Shown: in pieces, positions 5,341 through 6,099 of the stretch | Layout: every line of letters starts with the position of its first letter | How positions within the stretch are numbered: the stretch's first letter is position 1 | Assembly: GCA_900553655.1 (NCBI GenBank) | Contig: USEQ01000088.1 | Location: 1 to 6,099, forward strand | Source of the DNA: an uncultured Slackia sp. | GTDB taxonomy: Bacteria; Actinomycetota; Coriobacteriia; Coriobacteriales; Eggerthellaceae | DNA: 6,099 bases | Direction of reading: 5' to 3' | Made by a program: the position numbers and the translations under genes | The notes under the pieces: model-generated | Database searches by the model: none | Told to the model about the DNA's origin: nothing | What the model saw: only the letters and a program-made list of their open reading frames with translations

Positions 5341-5679
5341 GAGCGCCGTCTCGACAACGTCGTGTACCGTCTGGGCTTCGCCTCCACGCGCCGCGAGGCT
5401 CGTCAGCTGGTCAACCACGGCCACTACACCGTCAACGGCAAGTCGGTCAACATCCCGTCTTACCTCGTCGATGTGAACGATGTGATCGCTGTCAGTGAAA
5501 AGAGCAGCTCCAACAACCGCTTCAAGAAGATGAAGGAAGACGACGCGTTCGTCGCCGCTCCGAAGTGGCTGGAAAGAGACAAGAACAACCTCACCGGTAA
5601 GGTTATTGCGCTGCCCGCAAGAGACGATATTGACTTTGAGATCGCAGAAAATCTGATCGTCGAATTGTACTCCAAGTAA
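5320..5679 (+). CDS. rpsD: 30S ribosomal protein S4, 5'-truncated
   Basis: The readable part is the last ~119 codons of S4. It covers the S4 RNA-binding domain (ERRLDNVVYRLGFASTRREA, then NHGHYTVNGKSVNIPSYLV) and the C-terminal LIVELYSK. S4 binds 16S rRNA early in 30S assembly and is about 200 residues long. The N-terminal ~80 residues are missing. The same frame runs open upstream to 4834, but that part is the complement of the metG-like gene and contains no S4 sequence. rpoA follows after 78 bases, the usual rpsD-rpoA order in bacterial ribosomal clusters, so the right side of the window is otherwise normal. The form of S4 with this C-terminus resembles Clostridia proteins. Confidence 0.88.
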   Translation, partial: EILLSLVERRLDNVVYRLGFASTRREARQLVNHGHYTVNGKSVNIPSYLVDVNDVIAVSEKSSSNNRFKKMKEDDAFVAAPKWLERDKNNLTGKVIALPARDDIDFEIAENLIVELYSK

Positions 5680-5716
5680 CGTTTCACCCTCGTTTATTGG
5701 TAAGCTGAATTCGGCA

Positions 5717-5733
5717 ACGAAACAAGGTTTCGT
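5717..5733 (+). promoter_or_regulatory. Small hairpin in the rpsD-rpoA intergenic leader
   Basis: ACGAAAC (5717-5723) and GTTTCGT (5727-5733) are a perfect 7-bp inverted repeat with a 3-base AAG loop, ending 7 bases before the rpoA Shine-Dalgarno site. It has no T-run, so it is not a terminator. It could be an mRNA processing or translational control element. Confidence 0.4.
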
Positions 5734-5757
5734 AGTTACAAGGAGGGTAATTTATTC

Positions 5758-6099
5758 ATGGTAGAAATTGAAAAGCCGCGTATCGAGTGTATCGATTCCC
5801 AGGAAGACGTCTCCTACGGCAAATATATCGTAGAGCCTCTGGAACGGGGATACGGCACCACGCTCGGCAACTCCCTGCGCAGAATTCTTCTTTCCTCGCT
5901 GCCCGGCACCGCCGCGACCTCCATCAAGATCGCGGGCGTGCAGCACGAGTTCTCCACGGTCCCCGGCGTCAAGGAAGACGTCACGGAGATCGTGCTGAAC
6001 GTGAAGAAGATCATTGCGAAGCTCCACTGCCAGGGCACCAAGACCGTCTATATTGACGCCGCGGGCGAGTGCGAAGTCACCGCCGGCGACATCAAGGCC
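5758..6099 (+). CDS. rpoA: DNA-directed RNA polymerase alpha subunit, N-terminal part (runs off the window)
   Basis: The 114 codons present are the start of the alpha N-terminal domain. They begin [10 protein letters not shown], then carry [20 protein letters not shown] and [11 protein letters not shown], the highly conserved helix that makes the alpha dimer and contacts beta and beta-prime. [16 protein letters not shown] follows. The reading frame has no stop before the end of the window, so about two thirds of the gene lies outside. The start has an AGGAGG (5741-5746) 11 bases upstream. It sits directly after rpsD, as in most bacteria, and is probably translated from the ribosomal operon transcript. 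The style (VEIEKP start, EVTAGDI) is closer to Bacillota than to typical Actinomycetota alpha subunits. Confidence 0.97.
   Translation, partial: MVEIEKPRIECIDSQEDVSYGKYIVEPLERGYGTTLGNSLRRILLSSLPGTAATSIKIAGVQHEFSTVPGVKEDVTEIVLNVKKIIAKLHCQGTKTVYIDAAGECEVTAGDIKA

Noticed and set aside
4834..5679. 281-codon plus-strand open frame ending in S4
   Set aside because: Its first ~160 codons are the complement of the metG-like gene and hold no S4 N-terminal sequence. Only the part from about 5320 is S4, so the apparent fusion protein is a product of the junction.

Overview
The window reads as ordinary bacterial chromosome from a fairly GC-rich anaerobe-type genome. One discontinuity near position 5330 dominates its interpretation. 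No phage, transposon, CRISPR array, tRNA or rRNA is visible. The left 5.3 kb most resembles an Actinomycetota/Coriobacteriia-type genome, mainly because of its ribosomal protein L31 with a long Ala/Lys/Glu tail. The last 0.75 kb (rpsD C-terminus and rpoA) reads more like Bacillota (Clostridia). Both lineage calls rest on remembered family features and are inference.

Layout, left to right. (1) A minus-strand gene (21-521) encodes a small membrane protein with a Gln/Pro/Tyr-rich N-terminal half, driven by a good sigma70-type promoter at 599-627. (2) A plus-strand Nudix hydrolase follows (830-1396). (3) Next is a plus-strand HisC-like PLP aminotransferase (1515-2615), preceded by a 9-bp inverted repeat and followed by a clear Rho-independent terminator (2684-2712). 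(4) A YkvI-family (COG3949) multi-spanning membrane protein lies at 2798-4009 on plus. (5) On the minus strand, convergent with it, is rpmE (ribosomal protein L31, 4218-4667). It has its own promoter, a leader hairpin, a Shine-Dalgarno site and a strong terminator (4157-4185). (6) Upstream of rpmE, also on minus, is the C-terminal third of a methionyl-tRNA-synthetase-type protein (4864 to about 5330).

At about 5314-5340 that metG-like gene stops being recognisable. The plus strand becomes the C-terminal ~120 codons of ribosomal protein S4 (rpsD, to 5679), followed by the start of rpoA (5758 to the window end), in the standard rpsD-rpoA order. Both genes at the junction have lost their 5' parts and meet head to head. 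S4, and normally MetRS, are essential, so the likeliest explanation is a chimeric join (metagenome assembly, binning or amplification artefact). A real inversion or partial duplication is possible if intact copies exist elsewhere.

Functionally, the genes on the left are independent housekeeping or metabolic units rather than one pathway. The Nudix and aminotransferase genes may be co-transcribed. The YkvI gene is separated from them by a terminator. rpmE/metG and rpsD/rpoA are translation and transcription machinery. I see no convincing new multi-gene system. The points worth checking are the junction, the extended L31 and a few small regulatory-looking repeats.
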